Part shown: positions 51,803 to 61,089 of the stretch, one piece after another
Layout of the letters: the number at the start of each line of letters is the position of its first letter
Position numbering within the stretch: position 1 is the first letter of the stretch
NCBI GenBank assembly: GCA_019634595.1
Contig: JAHCBC010000003.1
Coordinates: forward strand, 496,001 to 560,000
From: Akkermansiaceae bacterium
GTDB taxonomy: Bacteria; Verrucomicrobiota; Verrucomicrobiia; Verrucomicrobiales; Akkermansiaceae
Length of the DNA stretch: 64,000 nt
Direction: 5' to 3'
The notes under the pieces: generated by a model
Seen by the model: only the letters and a program-made list of their open reading frames with translations
Database searches by the model: none
What the model was told of the DNA's origin: nothing
Program-made: the position numbers and the translations under genes

Positions 51803-51825
51803 TCCGGGATCAGGGATCCCTCGGC
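51803..51825 (-). promoter_or_regulatory. imperfect hairpin in the rplK-rplA gap
   Basis: GGGATC (51806-51811) and GATCCC (51815-51820) form a core stem, with outer CCG/CGG pairing after a small bulge. It lies on the transcribed strand upstream of rplA. Its role is uncertain; it could be part of an L1 autoregulation target or a processing site. Confidence 0.25.
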
Positions 51826-51833
51826 CGAAATTT

Positions 51834-52262
51834 TCAGTAGCCTTCGACTTCGAGACCCATCTGGCGGGCGGTGCCTGCGAGGATGCGGGCGGCTGCTTCC
51901 GGGTCCTTGGTGTTGAGGTCGGGCATCTTGATCGCGACAACCTCCATGAGCTTCTCCTTGGAGATCTTGCCAACCTTGATCTTGTGCGGCTCCTTGGAAC
52001 CGGAAGCAAGACCGGCGGCTTTCTTCAGCAGGTTGCCGGCCGGGGGTTTCTTGGTGACGAACGAGAAGGACTTGTCCTTGTAGACGGAAATCACGACCGG
52101 AAGCACATCGCCCGCCTGGGCCTGGGTGGCGGCGTTGAATTCCTTACAGAAACCCATGATGTTCACACCGGCTTGACCAAGAGCGGGACCGACGGGTGGT
52201 GAAGGGTTGGCGGCTCCTGCCTTGATCTGGAGCTTGATGATTTTTACGACTTCCTTGGCCAT
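51834..52262 (-). CDS. rplK: 50S ribosomal protein L11
   Basis: This 142-residue protein of the GTPase-associated centre has the N-terminal [23 protein letters not shown], with the Pro-rich linker segment that binds thiostrepton in other bacteria, and [10 protein letters not shown]. The C-terminal RNA-binding domain follows ([26 protein letters not shown]). It is preceded by nusG after 47 bp. Confidence 0.98.
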   Translation of the reverse strand: MAKEVVKIIKLQIKAGAANPSPPVGPALGQAGVNIMGFCKEFNAATQAQAGDVLPVVISVYKDKSFSFVTKKPPAGNLLKKAAGLASGSKEPHKIKVGKISKEKLMEVVAIKMPDLNTKDPEAAARILAGTARQMGLEVEGY

Positions 52263-52309
52263 AGTGATGCGGTGTTGAGACTAGTTGAGAGGGATTGGAG
52301 GTGGGTGGA

Positions 52310-52879
52310 TCAGGCGCGCTCGACCTGCCAGTATTCGAGTTCGACCGGCGTGCTGCGGCCGAAGATGGTGACCGAAACACGCAGCTTGCCGCGCTCCGGG
52401 TCGATTTCTTCGACAATGCCGTTCTGGCTTTGGAAGGGACCATCCGCCACCTTGACGGTGTCACCGACTTCGAAGCTGATGGCGGGGCGGACATTCTGTT
52501 CGCGCTCCTGGATCTGGGAAAGCATCGCCTCCACCTCGCGCGGACGCATCGGGATCGGGCGGTCCTTGGTGCCGGCGAAGCCGATCACCCCTTCCATTTC
52601 CTTGATGAAGAACCAGGTCTTCTCGACGAGCTGGTTGTCCTCGGAAATGAGGTGCATGTTGACGATGATGTAACCCGGGAAGAACTTGCGCTTCGTCTCG
52701 GTCTTTTTGCCGCGGCGGATTTCGGAAACCATTTCCGTCGGAACCAGCACCTCGCGGATGTAGTCCGTCATCTCCTCTTCCTTCGCCTGGCGCTGGATCC
52801 GGTCACGGACCCGCTGCTCCTGGCCGGAGAGAACCTGGACGACATACCACTGGTCTTTGAATGGCGCTGTATCGGGCAT
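52310..52879 (-). CDS. nusG: transcription termination/antitermination factor NusG
   Basis: This 189-residue protein binds RNA polymerase and couples it to Rho or the ribosome. The N-terminal NGN domain has WYVVQVLSGQEQRVRDRI and RKFFPGYIIVNMHL. The KOW domain has FEVGDTVKVADGPFQSQNG and ends GRSTPVELEYWQVE. It lies 32 bp downstream of secE and 47 bp upstream of rplK. Confidence 0.97.
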   Translation of the reverse strand: MPDTAPFKDQWYVVQVLSGQEQRVRDRIQRQAKEEEMTDYIREVLVPTEMVSEIRRGKKTETKRKFFPGYIIVNMHLISEDNQLVEKTWFFIKEMEGVIGFAGTKDRPIPMRPREVEAMLSQIQEREQNVRPAISFEVGDTVKVADGPFQSQNGIVEEIDPERGKLRVSVTIFGRSTPVELEYWQVERA

Positions 52880-52911
52880 GGATCAGGAAAATGGGAAAAG
52901 GAAAAGCGGCC

Positions 52912-53235
52912 TCAGCGGCCAAAGTTGGTGAGGAAGGTGATCACCGCGACGTGGATGTAGTCCCAGAACTGGACGAAACCGGCGAGCAGGATCATGGCGA
53001 TCAGCACCACGACGGTGGAATCGACCAGTTCCTTGTATTTGCGGAAGCCCTTGATCTTCGGGTCGGACTCCCAAGGCCAGCTCGCCTTCTTGAGCTCGCC
53101 CTTCACCTCGCTGACAAAGGTGCTTACCCTGGCGAAATTTTTGGCGAAAAGGACGATGGCCGCGATCAGAATCGCGTACACAATTCCGGTTGCGACCCAG
53201 CTGTCGGCAATCTTGATGTATTCCAGGAACTGCAT
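52912..53235 (-). CDS. secE: protein translocase subunit SecE
   Basis: This 107-residue membrane subunit stabilises SecY. It has a hydrophobic helix near the N-terminus (GIVYAILIAAIVLFAK), the amphipathic SecE signature (FVSEVKGELKKASWPW), and a second transmembrane helix (VLIAMILLAGFVQFWDYI). The extra N-terminal helix makes it longer than the single-helix form. It lies directly downstream of tRNA-Trp. Confidence 0.93.
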   Translation of the reverse strand: MQFLEYIKIADSWVATGIVYAILIAAIVLFAKNFARVSTFVSEVKGELKKASWPWESDPKIKGFRKYKELVDSTVVVLIAMILLAGFVQFWDYIHVAVITFLTNFGR

Positions 53236-53269
53236 CGATGGTTTCGTTTGGACGGGAATCTGTGGAAAG

Positions 53270-53345
53270 TGGCACGGCAGGAGGGACTCGAACCCCCAAC
53301 ACTCGGTTTTGGAGACCGATGCTCTACCAATTGAACTACTGCCGT
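53270..53345 (-). tRNA. tRNA-Trp (CCA), with encoded 3' CCA
   Basis: On the minus strand the 5' end is ACGGCAGTAG and the acceptor partner CTGCCGT pairs perfectly (plus positions 53274-53280 with 53339-53345). The anticodon loop CTCCAAA gives anticodon CCA. The T loop is GTTCGAGTC. The discriminator is G at 53273 and the CCA end is encoded at 53270-53272. It lies between tuf and secE, as in many bacteria. Confidence 0.96.
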
Positions 53346-53360
53346 TTTAGAGGCGACCAA

Positions 53361-53428
53361 GGGGCATCTCGCTTTTTGAAGAGCGGGATGCCCCGGGGTC
53401 CAGCATTCCGGCGGGCGGACCCGCCGGA
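53361..53428 (-). terminator. two hairpins downstream of tuf (candidate terminator or processing sites)
   Basis: The first arm pair GGGGCATC/GATGCCCC (53361-53368 with 53387-53394) has an inner CGCT/AGCG. The second is TCCGGCGGG/CCCGCCGGA at 53407-53428 with a 4-base loop. Neither has a T-run on the minus strand. They lie between tuf and tRNA-Trp and may release the tRNA from the transcript. Confidence 0.4.
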
Positions 53429-53445
53429 TGCCTCACTGCTTTGAA

Positions 53446-54630
53446 TTACTTGATGATCTCACCGACGCGGCCTGCGCCAACGGTGCGGCCACCTTCACGG
53501 ATCGCGAAGCGCATGGTCTGCTCCATGGCGATCGGGGTGATGAGTTCGACTTCCAGGTTGATGTTGTCACCTGGCATCACCATTTCGACACCTTCCGGAA
53601 GCTTGATGCTGCCGGTCACGTCGGTGGTGCGGAAGTAGAACTGAGGGCGATAGTTCGAGAAGAACGGGGTGTGGCGGCCGCCTTCTTCCTTCGAGAGAAC
53701 GTAGATCTCCGACTTGAAGACGGTGTGGCCCTTCACGGTGCCCGGCTTGGCGATGACCTGGCCGCGCTCGACCTGGTCCTTCTTCAGACCGCGGATGAGG
53801 AGGCCGACGTTGTCACCCGCACGACCTTCGTCGAGCAGCTTGCGGAACATTTCGATGTCGGTGACGGTGGTCTTCTGGGTGTCGCGGATGCCGACGATCT
53901 CGACTTCTTCCATCTTCTTGATGATACCACGCTCGACACGGCCGGTGCAGACGGTTCCGCGACCTTCGATGGAGAACACGTCTTCGATCGGCATGAGGAA
54001 GGTCTTGTCGATCGGGCGCTCCGGCTCAGGGATGTAGGAATCCACAGCGTCCATGAGCTTGAAGATGTTCTCCTTCTGGGCGGCGTCGCCTTCGAGGGCG
54101 GCCTTGGCGGAACCCTTGACGATCGGGATGTCGTCGCCTGGGAACTCGTAGGAGGAAAGAAGGTCGCGGACTTCCATCTCAACCAGCTCGAGGAGTTCTT
54201 CGTCGTCAACAAGGTCAACCTTGTTCATGAAGACAACCAGAGCAGGCACGCCGACCTGGCGGGCGAGGAGGATGTGCTCACGGGTCTGCGGCATCGGGCC
54301 GTCAGCGGCGGAAACCACGAGGATCGCGCCGTCCATCTGGGCAGCACCGGTGATCATGTTCTTCACGTAGTCGGCGTGGCCGGGGCAGTCAACGTGGGCG
54401 TAGTGGCGCTTGTCGGTTTCGTATTCGACGTGGGCGGTGTTGATGGTGATACCACGCTCGCGCTCTTCCGGAGCAGCGTCGATGTCCGCATAGCTTTTCT
54501 TTTCAGCAAAACCTTTGTCCGCCAGCGTGTTGGTGATCGCTGCGGTGAGGGTGGTCTTGCCGTGGTCAACGTGACCGATGGTTCCGATGTTAACGTGCGG
54601 CTTGTTGCGCTTGAATGCTTCTTTGGCCAT
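53446..54630 (-). CDS. tuf: translation elongation factor Tu
   Basis: This 394-residue GTPase delivers aminoacyl-tRNA to the ribosome. The G motifs are GHVDHGKTT (G1), the effector region with [17 protein letters not shown] (G3), NKVD (G4) and GSAKAAL (G5). Domains II and III have [20 protein letters not shown] and, near the end, [19 protein letters not shown] at 54630 begins [14 protein letters not shown]; the open frame continues upstream through the tRNA but is not coding. It follows tRNA-Thr. Confidence 0.99.
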   Translation of the reverse strand: MAKEAFKRNKPHVNIGTIGHVDHGKTTLTAAITNTLADKGFAEKKSYADIDAAPEERERGITINTAHVEYETDKRHYAHVDCPGHADYVKNMITGAAQMDGAILVVSAADGPMPQTREHILLARQVGVPALVVFMNKVDLVDDEELLELVEMEVRDLLSSYEFPGDDIPIVKGSAKAALEGDAAQKENIFKLMDAVDSYIPEPERPIDKTFLMPIEDVFSIEGRGTVCTGRVERGIIKKMEEVEIVGIRDTQKTTVTDIEMFRKLLDEGRAGDNVGLLIRGLKKDQVERGQVIAKPGTVKGHTVFKSEIYVLSKEEGGRHTPFFSNYRPQFYFRTTDVTGSIKLPEGVEMVMPGDNINLEVELITPIAMEQTMRFAIREGGRTVGAGRVGEIIK

Positions 54631-54675
54631 GGTGGTTGTGGTTTCGCGTGAGTTCTGAGAGTATCTGACCGCCAA

Positions 54676-54750
<75 letters not shown>

Positions 54751-54854
54751 AATCTGACGATGTCCGCCCTTCCTTCTTCCGACAAAAGAACCGCGACCTG
54801 TCCGCTCCGGACTGACCGCGGCACCCCTGACTTCATGTGGGGAAGAGCGGGCGG

Positions 54855-54882
54855 ACAGTAACAAAGCCCGCCCCTCTGTCAA
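54855..54882 (-). promoter_or_regulatory. candidate promoter of the tRNA-Thr/tuf/rpo cluster
   Basis: On the minus strand a perfect -35 hexamer TTGACA (54877-54882) is followed after 16 bases by TACTGT (54855-54860), a weak -10. It lies about 105 bp upstream of tRNA-Thr, which would leave a leader to process. Confidence 0.4.
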
Positions 54883-54934
54883 AAAAAATATCGTCTATTT
54901 CCATGTTCTTGGAAAATCGTTGGAAATAAAGGCA

Positions 54935-55762
54935 TTACGCCTTCGAAGAAGTGGATTCCTCCATCTCTTCCTTCAGCAGCAGCGACAATTTTTCAATGTG
55001 CAGGCAGGTTCCGCTCTCCACATCCACGTCAACGATCACGCCACAAATCCTCACAACTCCTTTTGCCACAGGGAATCGTGTAGGCATGTTCGATTTGAAG
55101 CGCCACACGACCGACTCGATGCTGCGCCCGAGGATGGACTCCTCCGGCCCGCACATCCCTGCATCCGTCAGGTAGCCGGTGCCTCCGGGAAAGATCACAT
55201 CGTCCGCGGTCTGCACATGCGTATGAGTACCAACGACCAGGGAAACCTTTCCGTCCAGCATGCGGCCCATCGCGATCTTCTCGCTGGTGGTTTCCGCGTG
55301 GATCTCGGCGACGATGACCTTCACCCCCAGCCCGTGCAAGCGCCCGACTTCCGCCTCCATGGCCAGAAACGGGTTCTCCAGCGGTGGCTGCATGAAGGAG
55401 CGGCCCTGGACCTGAACCACGGCCACCTTCCCCTTCGCCGTCTCAAGGATGACACTCCCCTGCCCCGGAGTTCCTTCCGGATAGTTGATGGGGCGAAGGA
55501 GACGCGGCTCGGTCGGGAAATACTCGACGATCTCCTGCTGATCCCAGACGTGGTCTCCGGTCGTCACGACCGCAGCTCCTGCCCGCAGCAGGTCGATGGT
55601 GATGCGGGGGGTGATCCCCCTGCCCCCGGCGGCGTTCTCGCCGTTCACGATGATAAAATCGAGGCCCTTCTCTTGTTTCAAGACAGGGAGCTGTCCGATG
55701 ACCGCTTTCCTGCCGGGCTCACCCACCACATCCCCCAGAAATAAAATACGAATCGATGACAT
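54935..55762 (-). CDS. YmdB-family metallophosphoesterase
   Basis: This 275-residue dinuclear-metal phosphodiesterase belongs to the TIGR00282/YmdB family, acting on 2',3'-cyclic nucleotides in Bacillus. Metal-binding and family motifs are ILFLGDVVGEPGRKA, NGENAAGG, TTGDHVWDQ, EIHAETTSEK and VGTHTHVQTAD. ATG at 55762 is the real start; a much longer open frame continues far upstream antisense to the next genes and is spurious. It is divergent from the amidase gene. Confidence 0.9.
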   Translation of the reverse strand: MSSIRILFLGDVVGEPGRKAVIGQLPVLKQEKGLDFIIVNGENAAGGRGITPRITIDLLRAGAAVVTTGDHVWDQQEIVEYFPTEPRLLRPINYPEGTPGQGSVILETAKGKVAVVQVQGRSFMQPPLENPFLAMEAEVGRLHGLGVKVIVAEIHAETTSEKIAMGRMLDGKVSLVVGTHTHVQTADDVIFPGGTGYLTDAGMCGPEESILGRSIESVVWRFKSNMPTRFPVAKGVVRICGVIVDVDVESGTCLHIEKLSLLLKEEMEESTSSKA

Positions 55763-55837
55763 TGGCTTAATCCGGTACCCGTTGGCCCGCGACCGATCCT
55801 TTACTCCCGGCCCTCCCGCCTCAATCCTATTTACCGA

Positions 55838-57139
55838 ATGCCGTCCTTTCTGCTCCGCTATTTCCCCATTTTCGTGCTCACCGGGGCGTTCGTTGCCGTT
55901 GTCATGCTTTATCTGAAGCTGAAACGGGAGGCTGTCGTCCCGCCACCGGAGATTCCGGAAATCGTTGAAACCGAGATCATCCCGGAAAAACCCGCGCTGT
56001 CCCCGCTGGCGCAGCCGCCGGACTGGCAGTCCCTTGCCCCTTTCCAAAGGACCATCACCCGTTCCGACTTCGAGCGGCTGCTGACCACTGTCTTCACGGT
56101 CGGGGACAACTGGAAGAACTACATCCTTCTCACCGAAACCAACGCGGTCATCAAGACGACGGACGGCGGGATCTTCATCCTCCAGTTCGCGGAGGAAGCC
56201 GTGCCTGCCCCGAAAAGCTGGAAAGCGACCTCCGAACTGCCAGCCGCCCCGGCGGACCAGCCGCTCCAGGATCTCCACATCGCGATCGACCCCGGCCACA
56301 TCGGCGGAGAGTGGGCGAAGATGGAGGAACGGTGGTTCATCCACGAAGGCGGCACGCCTGTCACCGAGGGCGACATGACCCTGGCGGTGGCCAAGCTCCT
56401 GAAGCCCAAACTGGAGGCTCTCGGCGCGCGCGTCTCCCTCGTCCGGGACAAGCCGGAACCCGTGACCACCATCCGGCCGGAGGCCCTTATCCAGGATGCG
56501 GAGGCCACCTCCGCCACGCAGGAACCGGAATCCATTTCCAGGCTGGCCCAGCGGCTTTTCTACCGGACCGCGGAGATCCACTCCCGTGCGGAGATCGTCA
56601 ACGGCCAGCTCAAGCCGGACCTGGTGCTGTGCCTGCATTTCAACGCGGAGGCGTGGGGCGATCCGAATACCCCCACCCTCATCCCACGGACCCATCTCCA
56701 CCTGATCCTGAACGGAGCCTACAACAACGAAGAGGTCGCTTTGGCGGACCAGCGTTTCACCATGATCAAAAAGCTGCTCTCCCATACCCACGAGGAGGAA
56801 GCCTTCGTCGGCAGCACCATCGCGGACACCTACGCGGAGATCAGCCAGCTCCCCCCCTACGTCTATCCGCCGGGCGGCAGCGTGCTTTCCGTGGGCGGCC
56901 ACCCTTTCCTCTGGGCGCGGAACCTTCTCGCCAACCGGCTCTACGACTGCCCGGTCATCTACATGGAGCCTTACGTGATGAACTCCACCCTCGACTACGC
57001 CCGCATCCAGGCCGGGGACTATGACGGGGTGAAGGAAATCGAAGGCCAGCTCCGTCCGTCGATTTTCCGGGAGTATGCGGACGCCCTCGCCGAGGGCCTG
57101 CGCCGGCACTACTCGGCTCATCGGGCGAAGGCCGACTGA
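55838..57139 (+). CDS. membrane-anchored N-acetylmuramoyl-L-alanine amidase (Amidase_3-like)
   Basis: This 433-residue peptidoglycan hydrolase would cleave the amide between MurNAc and the stem peptide. The N-terminus has an uncleaved-looking transmembrane anchor (residues 5-27), then a Pro-rich linker and a region of about 80 residues of unknown fold. The catalytic domain has AIDPGHIGGEWAKMEERWF, then EGDMTLAVAKLL, ARVSLVRD and LCLHFNAEAWGD, which supply the zinc ligands and catalytic Glu of Amidase_3. The region between these motifs is longer than in the minimal family. Confidence 0.78.
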   Translation: MPSFLLRYFPIFVLTGAFVAVVMLYLKLKREAVVPPPEIPEIVETEIIPEKPALSPLAQPPDWQSLAPFQRTITRSDFERLLTTVFTVGDNWKNYILLTETNAVIKTTDGGIFILQFAEEAVPAPKSWKATSELPAAPADQPLQDLHIAIDPGHIGGEWAKMEERWFIHEGGTPVTEGDMTLAVAKLLKPKLEALGARVSLVRDKPEPVTTIRPEALIQDAEATSATQEPESISRLAQRLFYRTAEIHSRAEIVNGQLKPDLVLCLHFNAEAWGDPNTPTLIPRTHLHLILNGAYNNEEVALADQRFTMIKKLLSHTHEEEAFVGSTIADTYAEISQLPPYVYPPGGSVLSVGGHPFLWARNLLANRLYDCPVIYMEPYVMNSTLDYARIQAGDYDGVKEIEGQLRPSIFREYADALAEGLRRHYSAHRAKAD

Positions 57140-57304
57140 GATCCCCCTCCTATCGGGGAGCGGACACATTTTATGCGGATCCGGCCATCCCGCCTGGATA
57201 TTTCGCACTCCGCCCTGCTGGCGGACGCTGGATGCTTGCGTGCTCCGCAGGAACTCCATAAACCCGGTCTCATGTCCTATTCCCGAGGCATTCCGGCGAA
57301 ATCC

Positions 57305-58756
57305 ATGCGGCCGATCTTCTGCTGCCTCCCTCTCCTTTTTGCCGGCCATCTCCATGCACAGGACGAAGGCCAGCTCTACACCACCTACTGTTCCGCCTGC
57401 CACGGCTCTGACGGGAAAGGCGTCCCGGCGGCGAATTCCCCTCCCCTTTCGGAAAGCCCGTGGGTCGCAGGCCCGCCGGACCGCGCGGTGAAGGTGGTGC
57501 TGCACGGGCTGGAAGGCCCCATCGAGGTGCTCGGCAAATCCTACAATCTCACGATGCCTCCCCAAGGCGCGGTGCTGCCGGACGACGTCGTCGCTGCGAT
57601 CCTCACCTATGTCCGCTCCTCCTTTGGCAATGGGGAATCCGCGGTATCCGCCGACCTTGTGAAATCCATCCGCGCGGCGACAGCCACCCGGGAGAAAGCC
57701 TGGACCGCTCCGGAGATCCTCAAGCTCCACCCGCTGCCAAAGGAGCCGTCCGCCCTCAAGAACCTCATCTCCCGCACCTACTTCGGAAACTGGAAAGACC
57801 TGCCCGACTTCTCCAAACTCACCTCCGCCAACGTCGAGGAGGAACATGACGGCATCATCAGCCTCGACCAGGCCACCAAGCGCGGCGAGCACTTCGGCAT
57901 GGTATGGGAGGCGGATTTCGAAGCGGAAAAGGACGGCGACTACGAATTCTATTTCGATGCGGATGACGGCGGACGGGTTCTCATCAATGGCAAGAGGATC
58001 GCCGAGATCAAGGGCCTCGGCCCGATGAACGGCAGCCGCTCCAAGACCGGAAAGATCAAGCTGGCGAAGGGACTGCATCCCATCCGGATCGAATACTACG
58101 AAGTGACCCAGAACGACGGCATCCAGCTCGGCTGGAAAGGGCCGGAAATGAAGGACTTCAAATGGGTTTCCAAGGACACGGCCTCCAATACGAAAAAGTG
58201 GAAGGAGATCCTGCTGACACCGAAGGACCGCCCCATCATCTACCGGAACTTCATCGCGGGCAGCACCGCCCGCGCGATCGGTGTCGGTTTCCCCGGGGGC
58301 GTGAATCTCGTCTGGTCCGCGGATAATCTGGAACCAACTCTGGTCTGGAAGGGGGACTTCATTGATGCCGGACGTCACTGGACGGACCGAGGCCAGGGCA
58401 ACCAGGAACCTGCCGGCAAAACGGTCGTGAAACTATCGGACAAACGCCTGTTGCCCGACGATGCGGTCTTCAAAGGCTTCGTTCTCGATTCCGCCGGAAA
58501 TCCGGCGTTCCGGATCCAGATCGGTGACCAGATTCTCACGGATGCCTGGGAGCGGGGGGAAAAGGATACGCTGATCCGCACCCTCACTCTGAGCGATGGT
58601 CCGGCAAAGCTTCCTTTCGCCCTCAACAGCCTCCCGCCGGGAGACCGGCTGCGGATCAGCGGCACCCAGGACGGAATCCGGGAAACCGCAGGCCGCCATG
58701 AAGTGGAACTGGTTCCGGGACAACCACGCAGGGTCTTCTACTCGTTCGCTCCCTGA
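57305..58756 (+). CDS. periplasmic cytochrome c with a PA14-like domain
   Basis: This 483-residue exported protein has a signal peptide (MRPIFCCLPLLFAGHLHAQ). A class I cytochrome c domain follows, with heme motif CSACH (Cys29, Cys32, His33) and a likely axial Met84 in NLTMPPQG. From about 150 to 275 a PA14-like module is seen (YFGNWKDLPDFS; DYEFYFDADDGGRVLINGK; LAKGLHPIRIEYYE). The rest is beta-rich. It is followed 22 bases later by a beta-propeller protein, a pair that is often fused in PVC-group electron-transfer proteins for sugar or alcohol oxidation. Confidence 0.78.
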   Translation: MRPIFCCLPLLFAGHLHAQDEGQLYTTYCSACHGSDGKGVPAANSPPLSESPWVAGPPDRAVKVVLHGLEGPIEVLGKSYNLTMPPQGAVLPDDVVAAILTYVRSSFGNGESAVSADLVKSIRAATATREKAWTAPEILKLHPLPKEPSALKNLISRTYFGNWKDLPDFSKLTSANVEEEHDGIISLDQATKRGEHFGMVWEADFEAEKDGDYEFYFDADDGGRVLINGKRIAEIKGLGPMNGSRSKTGKIKLAKGLHPIRIEYYEVTQNDGIQLGWKGPEMKDFKWVSKDTASNTKKWKEILLTPKDRPIIYRNFIAGSTARAIGVGFPGGVNLVWSADNLEPTLVWKGDFIDAGRHWTDRGQGNQEPAGKTVVKLSDKRLLPDDAVFKGFVLDSAGNPAFRIQIGDQILTDAWERGEKDTLIRTLTLSDGPAKLPFALNSLPPGDRLRISGTQDGIRETAGRHEVELVPGQPRRVFYSFAP

Positions 58757-58778
58757 GAATCCTTACCCGCCAAACACC

Positions 58779-60230
58779 ATGTTCTCTTCGCGCACGTTCA
58801 TCCCGCTTGGTTCAGGACTCGTCATCATGGCTTCCGCCTTCGCAGCCCAGGCCGACTATTACCTCCGTGAGCCCATCCCTCTCCCCGATGGAGGGATCAT
58901 GGAACTCGGTTCCATCGCCCTCATGCCAGAGAAAAAGATCGCCGTGACCACCCGCCGCGGTGACGTCTGGATCTGCTCCGGAGCGTATGAGAAGGACCTG
59001 TCCAAGGTCACTTGGAAGAAATTCGCGGAAGGACTCCACGAACCGCTCGGTGCCTTCTGGAAGGACGGCTCCCTCTATCTCACCCAACGTCCGGAGGTCA
59101 CCCGTCTGCAGGACACCGACGGGGATGGGACGGCGGATGTCTTCGAAACCATCAACTCCGGCTGGGGCATCAACGGCGACTACCATGAATACGCCTTCGG
59201 CAGCCCGGCGGACAAGGAGGGCAACATCTGGGTGGTCCTCTGCCTGACCGGCTCGGGCGGGGCCGCATCCGACTGGCGGGGTTGGTGTGTCCGCGTCACC
59301 CCGGATGGAAAGATGATCCCCACCTGCTCCGGCATCCGCTCCCCCGGCGGCATCGGCTTCAACCACGCCGGGGATGTGTTCTACACGGACAACCAAGGGC
59401 CGTGGAACGGATCCTCCTCCCTCAAATGGCTGAAGCCCGGCTCGTTCCAGGGAAATCCCACGGGAAACAAGTATCACACCCTGGCCAACCTGCCGGAACC
59501 GCCTAAGCCAGCCGATGGTTCACGCATCATCACCGAGCGGGAGAAGCTACCGGAATTCGTCCCGCCCGCCGTGATCTTTCCGCATGCGAAAGTCGGCCAA
59601 TCGCCCACCGGCATCGCCGCGGATGTCTCCGGCGGGAAATTCGGGCCATGGGAAAACCAGCTTTACGTGGGTGAGCAGACCCACTCGGAAGTCCAGCGTG
59701 TCGCCCTGGAACAGGTGAACGGCCTCTACCAGGGTGCGGTATTCAAGTTCCTCGACGGCTTCGGCTCCGGCATCATCCCGCTGCGTCTCGACGCGGAGAC
59801 CGGCCACCTGTTCGCCGGTGGTTCCAGCCGCGGCTGGGCTTCCCGCGGCGGCAAGCCATTCACCTTCGAGCGCGTCACCTGGACCGGCGTGACGCCGTTC
59901 GAGATCCACACGATGAAGGCGGAGAAAGACGGCTTCACCCTGGACTTCACCGAACCCGCGGGGGACTCCGCCGGTGATCCGGCGAGCTACTCCATGGACG
60001 CCTGGACCTACATCTACCAGTCGAAGTATGGCAGCCCGGAAGTCGATCAGACAGTTCCGAAGATCACCGCCGCCACGCTTTCCCCGGACAAGAAGTCCGT
60101 CCGGCTCAAGATCGACGGCCTCACCAAAGGCCACGTCCACCACCTGGACGCGAAAGGGGTGAAGTCCGCCTCCGGCAGCCCACTATGGCACGCGGAGGCA
60201 TGGTACACCCTGAACGAGATCCCGAAGTAA
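58779..60230 (+). CDS. exported beta-propeller protein, sorbosone-dehydrogenase-like
   Basis: This 483-residue protein has a signal peptide (FIPLGSGLVIMASAFAAQA). The sequence has repeated blade-like strands of the glucose/sorbosone-dehydrogenase or NHL type: ALMPEKKIAVTTRRGDVWI, LHEPLGAFWKDGSLYLTQ, GIRSPGGIGFNHAGDVFYTDN and QLYVGEQTHSEVQRV. A type-3 calcium loop (DTDGDGTADVFE) is also present. It is probably the partner dehydrogenase of the upstream cytochrome c; the substrate is unknown. Confidence 0.75.
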   Translation: MFSSRTFIPLGSGLVIMASAFAAQADYYLREPIPLPDGGIMELGSIALMPEKKIAVTTRRGDVWICSGAYEKDLSKVTWKKFAEGLHEPLGAFWKDGSLYLTQRPEVTRLQDTDGDGTADVFETINSGWGINGDYHEYAFGSPADKEGNIWVVLCLTGSGGAASDWRGWCVRVTPDGKMIPTCSGIRSPGGIGFNHAGDVFYTDNQGPWNGSSSLKWLKPGSFQGNPTGNKYHTLANLPEPPKPADGSRIITEREKLPEFVPPAVIFPHAKVGQSPTGIAADVSGGKFGPWENQLYVGEQTHSEVQRVALEQVNGLYQGAVFKFLDGFGSGIIPLRLDAETGHLFAGGSSRGWASRGGKPFTFERVTWTGVTPFEIHTMKAEKDGFTLDFTEPAGDSAGDPASYSMDAWTYIYQSKYGSPEVDQTVPKITAATLSPDKKSVRLKIDGLTKGHVHHLDAKGVKSASGSPLWHAEAWYTLNEIPK

Positions 60231-60366
60231 GGGAAAGGAAGGCAATTCTCCGAATTGCCCGATAAGGATTGGCCATGTGAGGCGACGTCTTTACTTCTTT
60301 CCGGAGAAAGACCCGGGACGCCCCGGCAACGGCCTGGGCCAGGATGGCCCAGCCACATTCCACGTC

Positions 60367-61038
60367 ATGAAACCGACCGTCACCCTCGCCACCACCCGCA
60401 CCCCGGACGGGGCGACCATGACCCTGCACGAGCATGACGGACAACACTTCCTCAAGGTGGCCGGCCTGCAACTGATGAGCACCACCGCCTCCTCCTCCGA
60501 GGAGCAGATGGCGGAACTTTCCTGCGCCACGCTTCCGCCCCGGCCCCGCATTCTCATCGGCGGCCTTGGCTTCGGCTTCACGCTGAAGCGCGTCCTGGAG
60601 CTCACCGGCCCGGATGCCGCCGTCCACGTGTCCGAACTCATGCCGGAGATCGTCGCCTGGAACCGCGAGCACCTTTCCGAAGTCAACGGCAGGCTGCTCG
60701 ACGACCCGCGAGTCACCACCCTCGTCCGCGACGTCTATGACATCATCGGCAAGGCATCCGGCCCCGACCGCTACCACGCCATCCTGCTGGACGTTGACAA
60801 CGGTCCCGATCCCTTTGTCCAGAAAGGCAACGAGCGCCTCTACCAAGGCTCCGGCCTCGTCCGGATCAAGGCAGCCCTCCAGCCTGGGGGCCGCGTCATC
60901 TTCTGGTCCGCCCACCAGGACAAGTCCTTCGTCAAAACCCTCTCCAGGACGTTCAAGAACGTCGAGGCGATCAGCGCCAAGGCCTACCCGAAGGCGAAAC
61001 GCTTCACCCATACGCTGTTCATCGCGGACCGCGATTGA
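60367..61038 (+). CDS. spermidine-synthase-like SAM-fold protein
   Basis: This 223-residue protein has a Rossmann methyltransferase-like core: PRILIGGLGFGFTLKRVLEL (glycine-rich SAM/dcSAM loop), then VHVSELMPEIVAWNREH, YHAILLDVDNGPDPF and LQPGGRVIFWSAHQ. The layout matches spermidine synthase-type proteins, but the usual N-terminal beta domain and polyamine pocket are reduced. It may be a methyltransferase or an aminopropyltransferase of unknown substrate. The longer open frame from 60277 starts in the intergenic region; ATG at 60367 is preferred. Confidence 0.72.
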   Translation: MKPTVTLATTRTPDGATMTLHEHDGQHFLKVAGLQLMSTTASSSEEQMAELSCATLPPRPRILIGGLGFGFTLKRVLELTGPDAAVHVSELMPEIVAWNREHLSEVNGRLLDDPRVTTLVRDVYDIIGKASGPDRYHAILLDVDNGPDPFVQKGNERLYQGSGLVRIKAALQPGGRVIFWSAHQDKSFVKTLSRTFKNVEAISAKAYPKAKRFTHTLFIADRD

Positions 61039-61089
61039 GCGGGACTCCTCCGGTGACGATTCCGCCACATCGGCGGACTATCCTATGGC

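Noticed and set aside
55763..58378. Continuation of the YmdB reading frame upstream for more than 800 residues.
   Set aside because: It is antisense to the amidase and cytochrome genes, which have clear domains. The YmdB family starts at 55762.
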